IMG/VR virus record: IMGVR_UViG_3300035664_000111
Coordinates: 1 to 20,197 of that record
Origin: a virus
Direction: 5' to 3' (one strand)
Length of the DNA: 20,197 bases
The notes under the pieces are model-generated. The model worked only from the letters and a program-made list of their open reading frames with translations. It was not told where the DNA came from and ran no database searches. The translations under genes were made by a program, and so were the position numbers. Of the stretch, positions 12,250-20,197 are shown one piece after another; the first letter of the stretch is position 1; every line of letters starts with the position of its first letter.

Positions 12250-13327
12250 AATATTTGCACGAAGCCCGTATATTATAGAAGTAAACGAAGTAGGGCAAAG
12301 CGGAAGTAAAGTAGAATTATTTATATATCAAAACGGAACTACCCCGCCACCTTCGCCAAGTTACACGTTAGAAAAGTTAATACCTTCTTCGAACGATATA
12401 AAAAACTATTATAATATTTCTCCTTATTTAATGGAGCAAATTAAACACGATACCGTTTCTCAAAACTATTCAACGGATTCGGGAATATGGGGAGTAGACA
12501 ACTATATTAAAGTAGACGTAAAGCGCTATAAGTTAACGTTGTCGGGTTATGTTTTTTTAGACACTACTACTTATTGGGCGTTTGATGGATATGGCTATTA
12601 CTCGCAAGGTTATAACCCTTTGCATATTGGAATAATGCCCGTACACTTAGACTCAAAAGATTATTACTATTGGGTAGATGCAAACAACAACCCCGCAGTT
12701 AATCAGTTAGAACGAGCGGGTACATTTACGGCTTATTTAAGAGCAGGAAGAACGATTAGGTATACCCAATTTCAAACGGGCTTAACATATTCGTATAGCG
12801 TGCTAACCGATGACGTTTTTAACTTATATCGTGTTTACCCAAGTTACTATTTAACAGGTAACAAAGTAGAAGTTTTGGTAGGTGCTTCGATTGTTTGGGA
12901 AGCAAATTTTTACCCAATAGAAGAATGTAGGTACGACGTAATTACAATAGATTTTATAAATATGTACGGAGCGTGGCAACGTGAATTTATGTTTAAGGCT
13001 TCTTACGAAAGTTTATCTACGACGACAACCGAATTTAATTTAATGCAAACGTTGGGCTTATTTGGTTCGTGGAATACCAACTTAAACCAACGACAAACGT
13101 TTAACACGAACGGAACAATAAGCTACCGAGTTAACACGGGGTGGGTAGACGAATCCTTTAACTCAAACATTCAGCAACTACTTTTAAGCGAACGAATTTT
13201 ACTTAACAATCAACCCGTTAAGATGAAAACAAAAGAATTCGAAAAGCAAAAGAACATAAATAATAAGACGATTAATTACGTACTTGAATTTGAACAAAGC
13301 AACGACCTAATTAACAACGTTATCTAA
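12236..13327 (+). CDS. Tail structural protein (distal tail/baseplate type)
   Basis: A 363-residue, mostly beta-strand protein rich in Tyr, Asn and Thr, starting MPINRIFARSPYIIEVNEVG with a short Pro-rich turn (TTPPPSPSYTLEKL, about 35-48). The C-terminal section LLLSERILLNNQPVKMKTKE and then INYVLEFEQSNDLINNVI is a pattern I associate with tail proteins encoded just before the large tail-tip protein in Bacteroidota phages. No enzyme motif, signal peptide or membrane segment. It ends one base into the next gene's ATG (TAATG-type junction). Probably part of the tail tip or baseplate that contacts the next gene's product. Confidence 0.5.
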   Translation: MPINRIFARSPYIIEVNEVGQSGSKVELFIYQNGTTPPPSPSYTLEKLIPSSNDIKNYYNISPYLMEQIKHDTVSQNYSTDSGIWGVDNYIKVDVKRYKLTLSGYVFLDTTTYWAFDGYGYYSQGYNPLHIGIMPVHLDSKDYYYWVDANNNPAVNQLERAGTFTAYLRAGRTIRYTQFQTGLTYSYSVLTDDVFNLYRVYPSYYLTGNKVEVLVGASIVWEANFYPIEECRYDVITIDFINMYGAWQREFMFKASYESLSTTTTEFNLMQTLGLFGSWNTNLNQRQTFNTNGTISYRVNTGWVDESFNSNIQQLLLSERILLNNQPVKMKTKEFEKQKNINNKTINYVLEFEQSNDLINNVI

Positions 13328-15747
13328 TGAAAAGACAAGTACGCATATTTGTAGAAGGTAGGCAATTAGATTTATTTAACGATGAAACAATAGAAGTAAA
13401 TTCTACAATCCAAAACATTCAAGATATTTCCAAAACGTTTACGGATTTTTCGCAGTCGTTTACAATACCCACGAGCGCGAATAATAACGCTATTTGGGAA
13501 TACTTTTACGAGAACGCAGTAAATAGTTCAATTAACTACCAAGAACGCTTAGACGGCTATATAGAAATAGATATGACCTTTTTCCGTAGGGGTAAAATCC
13601 AAATGGAAAAGAGCCAACTAAAAAACGGACAACCTAACTCCTACACGATAACTTTTTACGGGGATGTAACTACCTTAAAAGATTTAATAGGCGAAGACCT
13701 ATTAAGCGATTTAGATTATACGACTATAAACCACGATTACACGTTTAACGAGGTTTTTGATAGGGTACAAAATTACGGAACGGATTGGAACGTATGTTAT
13801 CCGCTTATTTCTTCTAATCGTATTTGGGAATTTATGAACCAATACGCTAACGCAAATATACCCGCGTGGTTGGTTAATCAACTTGGGTTAAATGCAAACG
13901 ACATTCACACGAATCAAGGTGCAATTAACTACACCGAGTTATTTCCCGCAGTACGGGTAAAATCAATTTTCGATATTATCGGTTTTCAATACGGGGTAAC
14001 TTTTACGGGTGCATTTTTAAATGACCCGCGTTTTACGCAGGCTTATTTGTGGTACAAAAATAAAAACGATTTCGAGTTTAGTGGGCAACCGCAACAACTT
14101 GACTTTGACACTGTAATAAGTTTTTTTACTCCAACTTACCCGCTTAATTTTTACGTTAATACTTCGTTAAACCAAATTACAACCCCGTTTTTTAACGGAG
14201 CTACGTGGATGAATCACGTAATAACGTTAGACGTTACTTCGGTAAGTTCGCCTACAACAAGTTATTGGATAGACACGTATAGAAACGGCGCGTTATTTTC
14301 TACAACGCAAGGAACGGGAACGGCTATTTATGGACTTGCTAATGTTACAAATGTTCAAGGCTTAAACGATGTTTGGGAGTTTTATATTCGTTCTAATTTT
14401 CCTTTAACGTTTGATTCCGAAATACAATACGAAGTAACTTACATTACTTCCGTGAATCCGATTACTACAACGGAATTTATTAGGTATTCAACCGTTACTT
14501 TAAACCTTTCAGCGTTCACGAACTTAGCGCAGTTAGCGCCACAAATGAAAATCAACGATTTTATTTCGGGAATCTTAAAGCAATTTAATTTAACGTGTTT
14601 TGGTACGGGGGTAAACACTTACGAAATTGTACCTTTGGACGATTGGTACGGAGCGGGTGCGGTTATAGATATTACCGAGTTTACGGACAAAACCGAAATA
14701 GGAGTAGATAGGGTAAAACTTTACAAAAAAATCGGGTTTGCGTTTGAGCAATCCAATTCGTTAATGAATAAAGCATTCTTTGAACAAGGGTTAAAGGAAT
14801 ACGGAAACACGGAATACCAATACCCCTACGATGGCGGGGAATTTACTATTAAAGTTCCGTTCGAAAACCTTTTATTTAACCAATTTACCCACACGGGTAC
14901 ACCAACGGGAATACAAGTAGGTTATTCGTTAGATAGTTCGTTTTCTCCTTATATACCTAAGCCGTGTTTACTTTACAAGTATGGCGGAGTTACTGCAACG
15001 CACCATATACATTTTACGGATGGTTCTTCGCATAACATCACGAATGACTATACGATGTTCGGACAAGACTTAACCGACAACGGGATAAAGTATTCTACAA
15101 ACTTCGCGCCCGAAACTTCGTCTTATTGGTTAACTCCGATTCAACAAAGCATATTTGCTACGTATTATTTTCCTTACTTGGCTAACTTATTTAACCCTAA
15201 AAATAGGCTAACAACGATTAAGGCAAATTTACCCGTTTCAATTTTTACGGGGTTAAAGTTGAACGACCGCTTAATTATTCGGGACAAGCGTTATATTATT
15301 AACGAAATGAAAACGAATTTAGTAACGGGAGAAACTACCTTCCAACTATTGAACGATTTTATGCCCGTGCTACCCGCGATAATAATTAATGCTTCGCCAA
15401 ATACACCCACTTCGCCACCCCCGCCACCCGTGCCAATCGTAGGGGTTCCGATTACGTTTCCTAACTTAGCACCAAGCCGAGGTAACACGATACGAGCCAC
15501 GTTTTCAAGTTCTAACCCCGATGTTATTTTACCCGCACCAATTACAAGCAGTCAACGAGTAACGTTTATTCTTCCCGATGTAACAGGTAACGAAGAACGA
15601 ATAACCGAGGAAGCAGATTTAAGGATAGTGGAAGACGGAAGGCAATTAAATACGGAAGGCGCTAACGATGTTATAGATATTAGGGTAACTTACGAAGGCG
15701 AAGACGGAAGCGAACAAACGCAAGAAATAATAATTATTAGGCAATGA
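13327..15747 (+). CDS. Large tail-tip/baseplate protein with proline hinge and C-terminal beta domain
   Basis: An 806-residue protein. The N-terminus (MKRQVRIFVEGRQLDLFNDE, then SKTFTDFSQSFTIPTSANN) resembles hub/tip proteins that assemble on the tail tube. The central 600 residues are strand-rich with many aromatic residues. A Leu/Ile-rich segment at about 405-425 (QLAPQMKINDFISGILKQFN) and EIVPLDDWY fit the tail-hub pattern. At about 684-706 lies a hinge ending in PTSPPPPPVPIVGVP. After it comes a roughly 100-residue beta domain with acidic, Thr-rich strands (RVTYEGEDGSEQTQEIIIIR), like an Ig- or carbohydrate-binding-type module. It probably acts at the tail tip in host contact; receptor binding by the last domain is an inference. 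Confidence 0.55.
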   Translation: MKRQVRIFVEGRQLDLFNDETIEVNSTIQNIQDISKTFTDFSQSFTIPTSANNNAIWEYFYENAVNSSINYQERLDGYIEIDMTFFRRGKIQMEKSQLKNGQPNSYTITFYGDVTTLKDLIGEDLLSDLDYTTINHDYTFNEVFDRVQNYGTDWNVCYPLISSNRIWEFMNQYANANIPAWLVNQLGLNANDIHTNQGAINYTELFPAVRVKSIFDIIGFQYGVTFTGAFLNDPRFTQAYLWYKNKNDFEFSGQPQQLDFDTVISFFTPTYPLNFYVNTSLNQITTPFFNGATWMNHVITLDVTSVSSPTTSYWIDTYRNGALFSTTQGTGTAIYGLANVTNVQGLNDVWEFYIRSNFPLTFDSEIQYEVTYITSVNPITTTEFIRYSTVTLNLSAFTNLAQLAPQMKINDFISGILKQFNLTCFGTGVNTYEIVPLDDWYGAGAVIDITEFTDKTEIGVDRVKLYKKIGFAFEQSNSLMNKAFFEQGLKEYGNTEYQYPYDGGEFTIKVPFENLLFNQFTHTGTPTGIQVGYSLDSSFSPYIPKPCLLYKYGGVTATHHIHFTDGSSHNITNDYTMFGQDLTDNGIKYSTNFAPETSSYWLTPIQQSIFATYYFPYLANLFNPKNRLTTIKANLPVSIFTGLKLNDRLIIRDKRYIINEMKTNLVTGETTFQLLNDFMPVLPAIIINASPNTPTSPPPPPVPIVGVPITFPNLAPSRGNTIRATFSSSNPDVILPAPITSSQRVTFILPDVTGNEERITEEADLRIVEDGRQLNTEGANDVIDIRVTYEGEDGSEQTQEIIIIRQ

Positions 15748-15929
15748 GTTATATTAATCAAATCGTCCAACTTTTACAAGTAGCGGAATTCGTAGGCGAA
15801 CACGAATATATAGAAATCGCAAAAGGAAAATATAAACTAAACGACAAAATTAAACCCGCGTACAAACAAATGCTTCGCGAGTTATATATAAAAAAACTAA
15901 ATAGAAATGGCGGAAAAACGAACGATTGA
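15744..15929 (+). CDS. Small protein before the tape measure gene, unknown function
   Basis: A 61-residue protein starting inside the stop of the tail-tip gene (ATGA) and overlapping the tape-measure start by 23 bases. It is helical and basic (MSYINQIVQLLQVAEFVGEH, then KPAYKQMLRELYIKKLNRNG). It occupies the place directly before the tape measure where chaperones are usually found, but it is too short and lacks the chaperone motifs seen at 11106-11275. It may be a small assembly factor. Function unknown. Confidence 0.55.
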   Translation: MSYINQIVQLLQVAEFVGEHEYIEIAKGKYKLNDKIKPAYKQMLRELYIKKLNRNGGKTND

Positions 15930-18351
15930 GTTAGAAGTTAAAGACAACGTAAAATCTTTAAAAGCGCAGTATAAAGAAGCCGTTGTAGAACTTCAAAGGG
16001 TAAGCGCCGCCTACGGAGAAACAAGCACCGAAGCAATTCAAGCCGCAAAGGCAGCCGCAGAACTTAAAGACCAAATAGGATTTACGAACGACTTAGTAGA
16101 TTCATTTAACCCCGACGCTAAATTTAACGCGTTAACCAAATCTTTCGGCGGTGTATTAGACGGATTTCAAGCCGTTGAAGGTGGGTTAGGTTTAATCGGA
16201 ATAGAAGGCGAAGCGGTACAACAAGCAATGGTACGCGTTCAAAGTGCTATGGCGTTTTCTCAAGGTGTCCAAGGAGTTTTAGAAGCGCGTGATTCATTTA
16301 AGCAATTAGGCACGGTAGTTAAAGACGTAGTCGCGGGATTATTTAAGAAAAACGCAGTAACGGCAGCGGGTGCAGCCGTAGACAAAACAAACGTAGCAGT
16401 AACCGCAGCGCAAGGAGTTGCTTCAACGGGATTAGCCACGGCACAAACGGGCGTAGCAGTTTCTACGGGAGTAGCGAGCAACGCTATGAAATTATTTAGG
16501 GTTGCTTTGATTTCTACGGGTATCGGTGCAATCGTTGTGGCGGTTGGTTTACTTATTGCGAACTTTGACAAGGTAACGGCAGCCGTAATGGCGGCACGCG
16601 AACGCTTCGAAAAATTAGGCACGGGGGTGAAAATAGTTCTTTCTATTTTGTTTCCTTTTGTGGGTATTATATACGGAATAACCAAAGCGCTCGAAGCTAT
16701 GGGGGTTATTGACGATGTAAAGACGGCTAAACTCAAAAAGAACGCAGAAGCACACACGGAAGCGGTTATAAAAAGTGCGGATAAACGAGCCAAAGCAATT
16801 AAAAAGGAACAAACGCAAAACGATAAAAAAGCACAAAGAGAAATAGATTTAGCGAAGGCTTCGGGTAAAGCCACTTACGAAATGGAACTATCCAAGGCAA
16901 AATCACACTTAAACAGTGGGCGCGTTTACTTAGAAGTGCAAAAGTCTAAAATGAAGGCAATAAAAGCCGAAATGGATTTACTATTAGCAAGCGAAGACGT
17001 AGATTCCGACCGCTACAAATCATTAAAAAAGCGAGCCGATGCAGTCCGTAAAATAATGGACGAAACCTACAAAGATAACGTAGATACAAAACACTCCATT
17101 GAAATAATGGAAGCCGAACATCAAAAAGAAATGGCGGCTAAGGCTAAGCAAGGAGCGGATAATGCAAAGCAAACCGCAGAACAAAACCGCAAAACATACA
17201 TAGACAACCTAAAGAAACAAAACGACGACCAAGCCAAGTTAGAAGAAGAATCCGAAAATCAAAAACTTGCGTTAATGCAAGACGGAATAGATAAAGAAAA
17301 GGCGCTTCGACAAGACGCGTTTAACGATTACCGCAATAACTTCTTAAAGGAACGAACTCAAGAAGAACAAGCAGCGTTAGATAAGCAATACCAAGACGGA
17401 AAAATTAGCCGCGAACAATACAATAGAGAGCTTGAAGAACTAAGGTTAAACGCTGAATCTAAACTAACGGAACAAGAACGCCAAATTTTAGTAAACGCTA
17501 AAGACCTTTTGAACAAAGATTTGTTAGCAATAGAAGAAAAGAACCAAGCCGAAGTTAAAAAGCGTACGGAAGATTTTCAAAAGAAAATGCAAGACGAAGA
17601 AAAGAAACGGAGGTTAGATTTCGATATGCAAATAGAGCAGTTACAAGAACAAAACTACCAACAAAGTTTAACCGACCAAGAACGCGAAATATATTTACTT
17701 GAAGAAAAGTACGCGGAAATGCAGTTATTAGCAAAAGGTAACGCGGATGCCGAAAAGACAATAGCCGAAACCAAAGGGCGCGAACTTGACGCAATAAATA
17801 AAAAGTACGATGAAGAAGAAAAAAAACGTAGACAAGACCAAATTGCTCAAGGATTAGATTTAGCAAAAGGACAATTTCAAGCGCTCGGAGATTTAGCGAT
17901 AGGGTTTAATGCAAAATCTAAAGAAGGACAAAAGAAAGCATTTAACGTCAAAAAAGCGGCAGATATAGCAAGTGCAACGATAGATACATTTAAGGCAGCG
18001 CAACAATCATATACTTCAATGTCGGGTATTCCCGTAGTCGGGCCCGTATTAGGTGGTATTGCCGCTGCAATAGCAGTAGCAACGGGGGTACTAAACGTAA
18101 AAAAAATAGCTTCGCAAAAATTTGAAGGCGGTGGTTCAATAAGCGGTGGCGGTGGCGGCGGCGGCGGTGGTTCAATGCCAACGGGAGCAAGTGGCGGTAC
18201 ACAAGCGCCTTCGTTTAACGTGGTAGGTAATAACGGACTAAACCAACTTGCACAACTTCAACAACAACCGACACAAGCCTACGTAGTTAGTGGACAAGTA
18301 ACCACGGCTCAAAGTTTGGATAGGAATAGAGTACAAAACGCAACACTTTAA
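15907..18351 (+). CDS. Tape measure protein
   Basis: An 814-residue protein. It starts MAEKRTIELEVKDNVKSLKA with a helical, Ala-rich N-terminal region (to about 150). It then has two hydrophobic segments (about 199-221, STGIGAIVVAVGLLIANF, and about 241-265, VLSILFPFVGIIYGI) and a long charged coiled-coil body (about 280-655, rich in Lys/Glu/Gln). A third hydrophobic stretch, PVVGPVLGGIAAAIAVATGV, lies at about 708-727. The C-terminus is Gly-rich (745-765), then Gln/Pro-rich. Length, coiled coil and hydrophobic segments are typical of siphophage tape measures, which set tail length and help DNA entry. At about 1.5 angstrom per residue the tail would be roughly 120 nm (family rule, inference). 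Identification is strong. Confidence 0.88.
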   Translation: MAEKRTIELEVKDNVKSLKAQYKEAVVELQRVSAAYGETSTEAIQAAKAAAELKDQIGFTNDLVDSFNPDAKFNALTKSFGGVLDGFQAVEGGLGLIGIEGEAVQQAMVRVQSAMAFSQGVQGVLEARDSFKQLGTVVKDVVAGLFKKNAVTAAGAAVDKTNVAVTAAQGVASTGLATAQTGVAVSTGVASNAMKLFRVALISTGIGAIVVAVGLLIANFDKVTAAVMAARERFEKLGTGVKIVLSILFPFVGIIYGITKALEAMGVIDDVKTAKLKKNAEAHTEAVIKSADKRAKAIKKEQTQNDKKAQREIDLAKASGKATYEMELSKAKSHLNSGRVYLEVQKSKMKAIKAEMDLLLASEDVDSDRYKSLKKRADAVRKIMDETYKDNVDTKHSIEIMEAEHQKEMAAKAKQGADNAKQTAEQNRKTYIDNLKKQNDDQAKLEEESENQKLALMQDGIDKEKALRQDAFNDYRNNFLKERTQEEQAALDKQYQDGKISREQYNRELEELRLNAESKLTEQERQILVNAKDLLNKDLLAIEEKNQAEVKKRTEDFQKKMQDEEKKRRLDFDMQIEQLQEQNYQQSLTDQEREIYLLEEKYAEMQLLAKGNADAEKTIAETKGRELDAINKKYDEEEKKRRQDQIAQGLDLAKGQFQALGDLAIGFNAKSKEGQKKAFNVKKAADIASATIDTFKAAQQSYTSMSGIPVVGPVLGGIAAAIAVATGVLNVKKIASQKFEGGGSISGGGGGGGGGSMPTGASGGTQAPSFNVVGNNGLNQLAQLQQQPTQAYVVSGQVTTAQSLDRNRVQNATL
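18127..18176 (+). repeat. GGN repeat encoding the glycine tract of the tape measure protein
   Basis: The 14-base unit GGCGGTGGTTCAAT occurs at 18127-18140 and again at 18163-18176 (period 36), with a run of GGT/GGC codons between them. It encodes a Gly-rich linker of nine consecutive Gly flanked by Gly-Gly-Ser units. Such low-complexity tracts vary in length by replication slippage. Confidence 0.75.
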
Positions 18352-18372
18352 GAATAATTAAATTAATAAGAT

Positions 18373-18951
18373 ATGAGAATCATTGAACTGATTATAGACG
18401 AAAAGGACGAACAAAGCGGAATCGATGCCGTTAGTGTAGTTCATTCTCCCGCAATCGAAGAAAACTTTATAGCGCTAAATAAACACGAAATTATATTAAA
18501 AGAAGTTGACACCGAAAAGCGTATTTTAATGGGTGCGGCCTTAGTACCTAATAAACAAATTTACCGCAGAAACGACAAGAACGAAGAATACTATATTTAC
18601 TTCAGTTCCGATACAATCCGAAAAGCAAGTGAATTGTTTTTAATGCGTTCAAACCAAAACAACGCAACGTACGAACACGAGAAAAAGTTAACGGGATTAA
18701 GCGTTGTTGAATCGTGGATAATCGAAGACGAAGAAAAAGACAAATCTAATTTATACGGATTCGACTTACCTAAAGGAACTTGGATGATTTCGATGAAAGT
18801 AAACAATGAAGAAGTATGGAACGATGTTAAAGAAGGCAAAGTAAAAGGCTTTTCAATCGAAGGTTACTTCGCTGATAAATTCGAAATGAGCGCAGAAGAA
18901 GACGAAGCCACCGAGGTGGTAAACGAACTTAAAAAACTATTAGGGTTATGA
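18373..18951 (+). CDS. Prohead protease-like protein (XkdF family)
   Basis: A 192-residue protein matching the XkdF phage serine protease pattern: MRIIELIIDEKDEQSGIDAV, SVVHSPAIEENFIAL, ILMGAALVPNKQIYRRND, EEYYIYFSSDTIRKASELFL, ATYEHEKKLTGLSVVESWII, then PKGTWMISMKV and KGFSIEGYFADKF. The histidine of YEHE and the serine of GLSVVES sit where the family keeps its catalytic His and Ser. These enzymes process scaffold and capsid precursors during head maturation. The gene begins a new group 21 bases after the tape measure gene. The scaffold-like gene lies further downstream, so this starts the head module. Confidence 0.8.
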   Translation: MRIIELIIDEKDEQSGIDAVSVVHSPAIEENFIALNKHEIILKEVDTEKRILMGAALVPNKQIYRRNDKNEEYYIYFSSDTIRKASELFLMRSNQNNATYEHEKKLTGLSVVESWIIEDEEKDKSNLYGFDLPKGTWMISMKVNNEEVWNDVKEGKVKGFSIEGYFADKFEMSAEEDEATEVVNELKKLLGL

Positions 18952-19130
18952 ACGAAAACGGAAACAAACCAAGAGCAAGTAGAACAAGCGGTAAACGTGC
19001 GTGCTTATGTAAAGACGGAACGTATAAACGAAAGTGTTGTACGGGCGAACTACAAAACCAAGGTATCGGAAGCGACGTAACACCACCGAACCCCGTTCCG
19101 CCACCCCCGTTATGGTATCCGAAGCCGTAA
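18948..19130 (+). CDS. Small Cys-rich, Pro-rich phage protein
   Basis: A 60-residue protein starting inside the protease stop (ATGA). After a basic N-terminus it has RACLCKDGTYKRKCCTGELQ followed by NQGIG, with four cysteines (C-x-C and C-C) that could bind zinc or form disulfides, then a Pro-rich tail (PPNPVPPPPLWYPKP). The motif 'CLC.DGTY.RKCC.G....QGIG' looks like a recurring small protein of Bacteroidota phages near head genes; its role is not known. A virion decoration or linker role is possible. The gap to the next gene (19131-19169) is AT-rich with no clear signal. Confidence 0.6.
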   Translation: MNENGNKPRASRTSGKRACLCKDGTYKRKCCTGELQNQGIGSDVTPPNPVPPPPLWYPKP

Positions 19131-19169
19131 CAAAATGCAACAAAACTTTTAACCTTTAATTATATAGAT

Positions 19170-19574
19170 ATGAAAACAATTTTAGACAAAATCAACAAGG
19201 CGGACGAAATCCAAGCTAAAAAAGTTGAGTTAGGTACACACGAAGTCGAGTTAGGTTCAATCGATAACTTAAATAAACTTTTGGAAGAAATAAAAGGCGC
19301 GGGAAGAAATATAGCACAAACGGGAAGAAAATCCGTAAGCGCTTTAGTTAATACTACTTTTCCGTTAATTGATTCAACAAGAAAAAAAATCGAACAAGCT
19401 AAAAAAGATTACGAAATAATCTTAAAGCAAACTAAAGATTTAGGTATTGAAATTCCTGCAAACGTTACAGCAAATATAAAAAATGCTATTGCTGAAGAAA
19501 GCGACCTATTGGAATTAAGAAAATCAATAGAAAAATATGAACTTCAGTATTTAGATTTAACTAGCGACTTTTAA
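19170..19574 (+). CDS. Helical head-module protein of unknown function
   Basis: A 134-residue protein that is almost fully alpha-helical and highly charged. It starts MKTILDKINKADEIQAKKVE. ELGTHEVELGSIDNLNKLLE is a tandem-like 'VELG' repeat, and DSTRKKIEQAKKDYEIILKQ forms a coiled-coil segment. It lacks catalytic motifs, Cys or membrane segments. Lying between the protease and the acidic scaffold-like protein, it may be a head assembly factor or minor scaffold. Codon use is slightly more AT-rich than its neighbours. The family is not recognised. Confidence 0.6.
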   Translation: MKTILDKINKADEIQAKKVELGTHEVELGSIDNLNKLLEEIKGAGRNIAQTGRKSVSALVNTTFPLIDSTRKKIEQAKKDYEIILKQTKDLGIEIPANVTANIKNAIAEESDLLELRKSIEKYELQYLDLTSDF

Positions 19575-19591
19575 TAAATAAATAAACACAA

Positions 19592-20191
19592 ATGAAAAAT
19601 AGCACACTACTAGAAAAAATCAAAGCGTTGTTATCTAACGAAATTAAGTTAGAACAAATGCTTATGGGCGATGGAGTAACCAAAATCGAAGCGGATTCGT
19701 TTGAGGCAGGAAAAGAAGTATTTGTCGTAACCGAAGACGAACAAAAGATAGCCGTTCCTGTTGGAGAATACGAATTAGAAGACGGACGTATTCTTGTTAT
19801 TGTTGAAGAGGGTATTATTTCCGAGGTTAAAGAAAAAGAAGAAGAAGTAGAAGAAGTTGAGGAAGAAGTGAAAGAAGAAACTACCGAGCCGATGCCCGAA
19901 GAAGAAATGTCCGCGCCTGTATCTACTCCTAAAAAAACAATCGAATCCATTGTTAAAGAATCATTCTTTAGCGAAATGGAAAAACTTAAAGAAGAAAACG
20001 AAGCGTTAAAAGCAGAATTGGCTAAACTTTCCAAAGTTAACGTGATTGCAAACGAAGCAACCGAACTAAGCGAAACACCTACCCCAATTTCTTTTAACCC
20101 CGAGAACGAGGCTAAAGCCGATTTTATTAAAATTGGTTCAAAAGCACCACGCGGAATTATGGATTCCGTACTAGAAAAAATTAATAAATAA
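19592..20191 (+). CDS. Acidic scaffold-like head assembly protein
   Basis: A 199-residue protein. The N-terminal part (about 1-75) has short strands (KEVFVVTEDEQKIAVPVGEY, then RILVIVEEGII). A strongly acidic Glu/Lys/Val stretch follows (about 79-106; EEEVEEVEEEVKEETTEPMP within it). Then comes a coiled coil (about 118-150, FFSEMEKLKEENEALKAELA). The C-terminus ends SKAPRGIMDSVLEKINK, similar to the tail end of scaffold or head proteins. An acidic linker plus coiled coil directly downstream of a prohead protease fits a scaffolding protein that is cut and expelled during maturation. A minor capsid protein is possible. The stop is six bases before the window end, so the gene is complete. Confidence 0.6.
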   Translation: MKNSTLLEKIKALLSNEIKLEQMLMGDGVTKIEADSFEAGKEVFVVTEDEQKIAVPVGEYELEDGRILVIVEEGIISEVKEKEEEVEEVEEEVKEETTEPMPEEEMSAPVSTPKKTIESIVKESFFSEMEKLKEENEALKAELAKLSKVNVIANEATELSETPTPISFNPENEAKADFIKIGSKAPRGIMDSVLEKINK

Positions 20192-20197
20192 TTAAAA

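Noticed and set aside
13340-13355. CATATTTG near the start of the tail-tip gene as a late promoter
   Set aside because: It departs from TAnnTTTG at the first base, lies inside coding sequence, and has no -33 partner; similar strings occur by chance in AT-rich coding DNA (for example near 12092 and 15150).
16260-16874. 204-residue minus-strand open frame inside the tape measure gene
   Set aside because: It is the reverse reading of Ala/Thr/Lys-rich tape-measure codons, with low-complexity composition and no start context or neighbours on that strand.
19561-20034. 157-residue serine-rich minus-strand open frame
   Set aside because: The Ser/Thr runs are simply the antisense of the GAA/GAAGTA-rich acidic stretch of the scaffold-like gene.

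Overview
This window looks like part of a tailed (siphovirus-like) bacteriophage or prophage of a Bacteroidota host, most likely a flavobacterium-type host. All supported genes lie on the + strand and are tightly packed, often with ATGA or longer overlaps. The DNA is A-rich, genes start in A/T-rich contexts without clear Shine-Dalgarno sequences, and three intergenic gaps carry the Bacteroidota -7 element TAnnTTTG. No bacterial housekeeping gene, integrase, lysis gene, portal or major capsid gene is visible. The last two may lie beyond the right end.

Layout: (1) 1-6165, early/replication-recombination region. It has a truncated gene end, a DnaA-domain-IV-like protein, a gap holding a compact structured RNA candidate (531-624), a winged-helix replication initiator with four 11-bp iterons inside its gene (possible origin), a RecA/DnaB-like ATPase, a coiled-coil protein, a GIY-YIG-like nuclease, a NinG-like protein and a PD-(D/E)XK nuclease candidate. 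A promoter follows at 3755-3785, then a small unknown protein, an ERF single-strand annealing protein with its partner exonuclease, and four small proteins, one of them ending in an SSB-like acidic tail. (2) 6204-9200, transition region. A second clear promoter drives a sigma-70-like factor, followed by small phage proteins, a ParB-fold protein, a GT-A-type glycosyltransferase candidate in a low-GC patch, and the small terminase candidate. (3) 9172-18351, terminase large subunit followed directly by tail genes: assembly chaperone with a probable -1 frameshift product, tail/neck proteins, two large tail-tip/baseplate-type proteins and the tape measure. (4) 18373-20191, start of a head module: XkdF-like protease, a small Cys-rich protein, a helical protein and an acidic scaffold-like protein.

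The genes suggest a phage that starts replication from an origin near or inside the initiator gene. It would load a RecA-fold helicase, recombine its DNA with ERF plus exonuclease plus NinG, switch on late genes through its own sigma factor, and package DNA with TerS/TerL. The order terminase, tail, then head protease/scaffold, with no portal next to TerL, differs from the common lambda/HK97 layout. The most interesting points are the predicted kissing-loop RNA, the apparent complete absence of GATC, CATG and CCGG, the dual-coded chaperone frameshift, the in-gene iterons, and the ParB/glycosyltransferase patch. No stretch of more than 300 bases lacks a gene; the four larger gaps (514-639, 3725-3807, 4042-4094, 6166-6251) are described individually.
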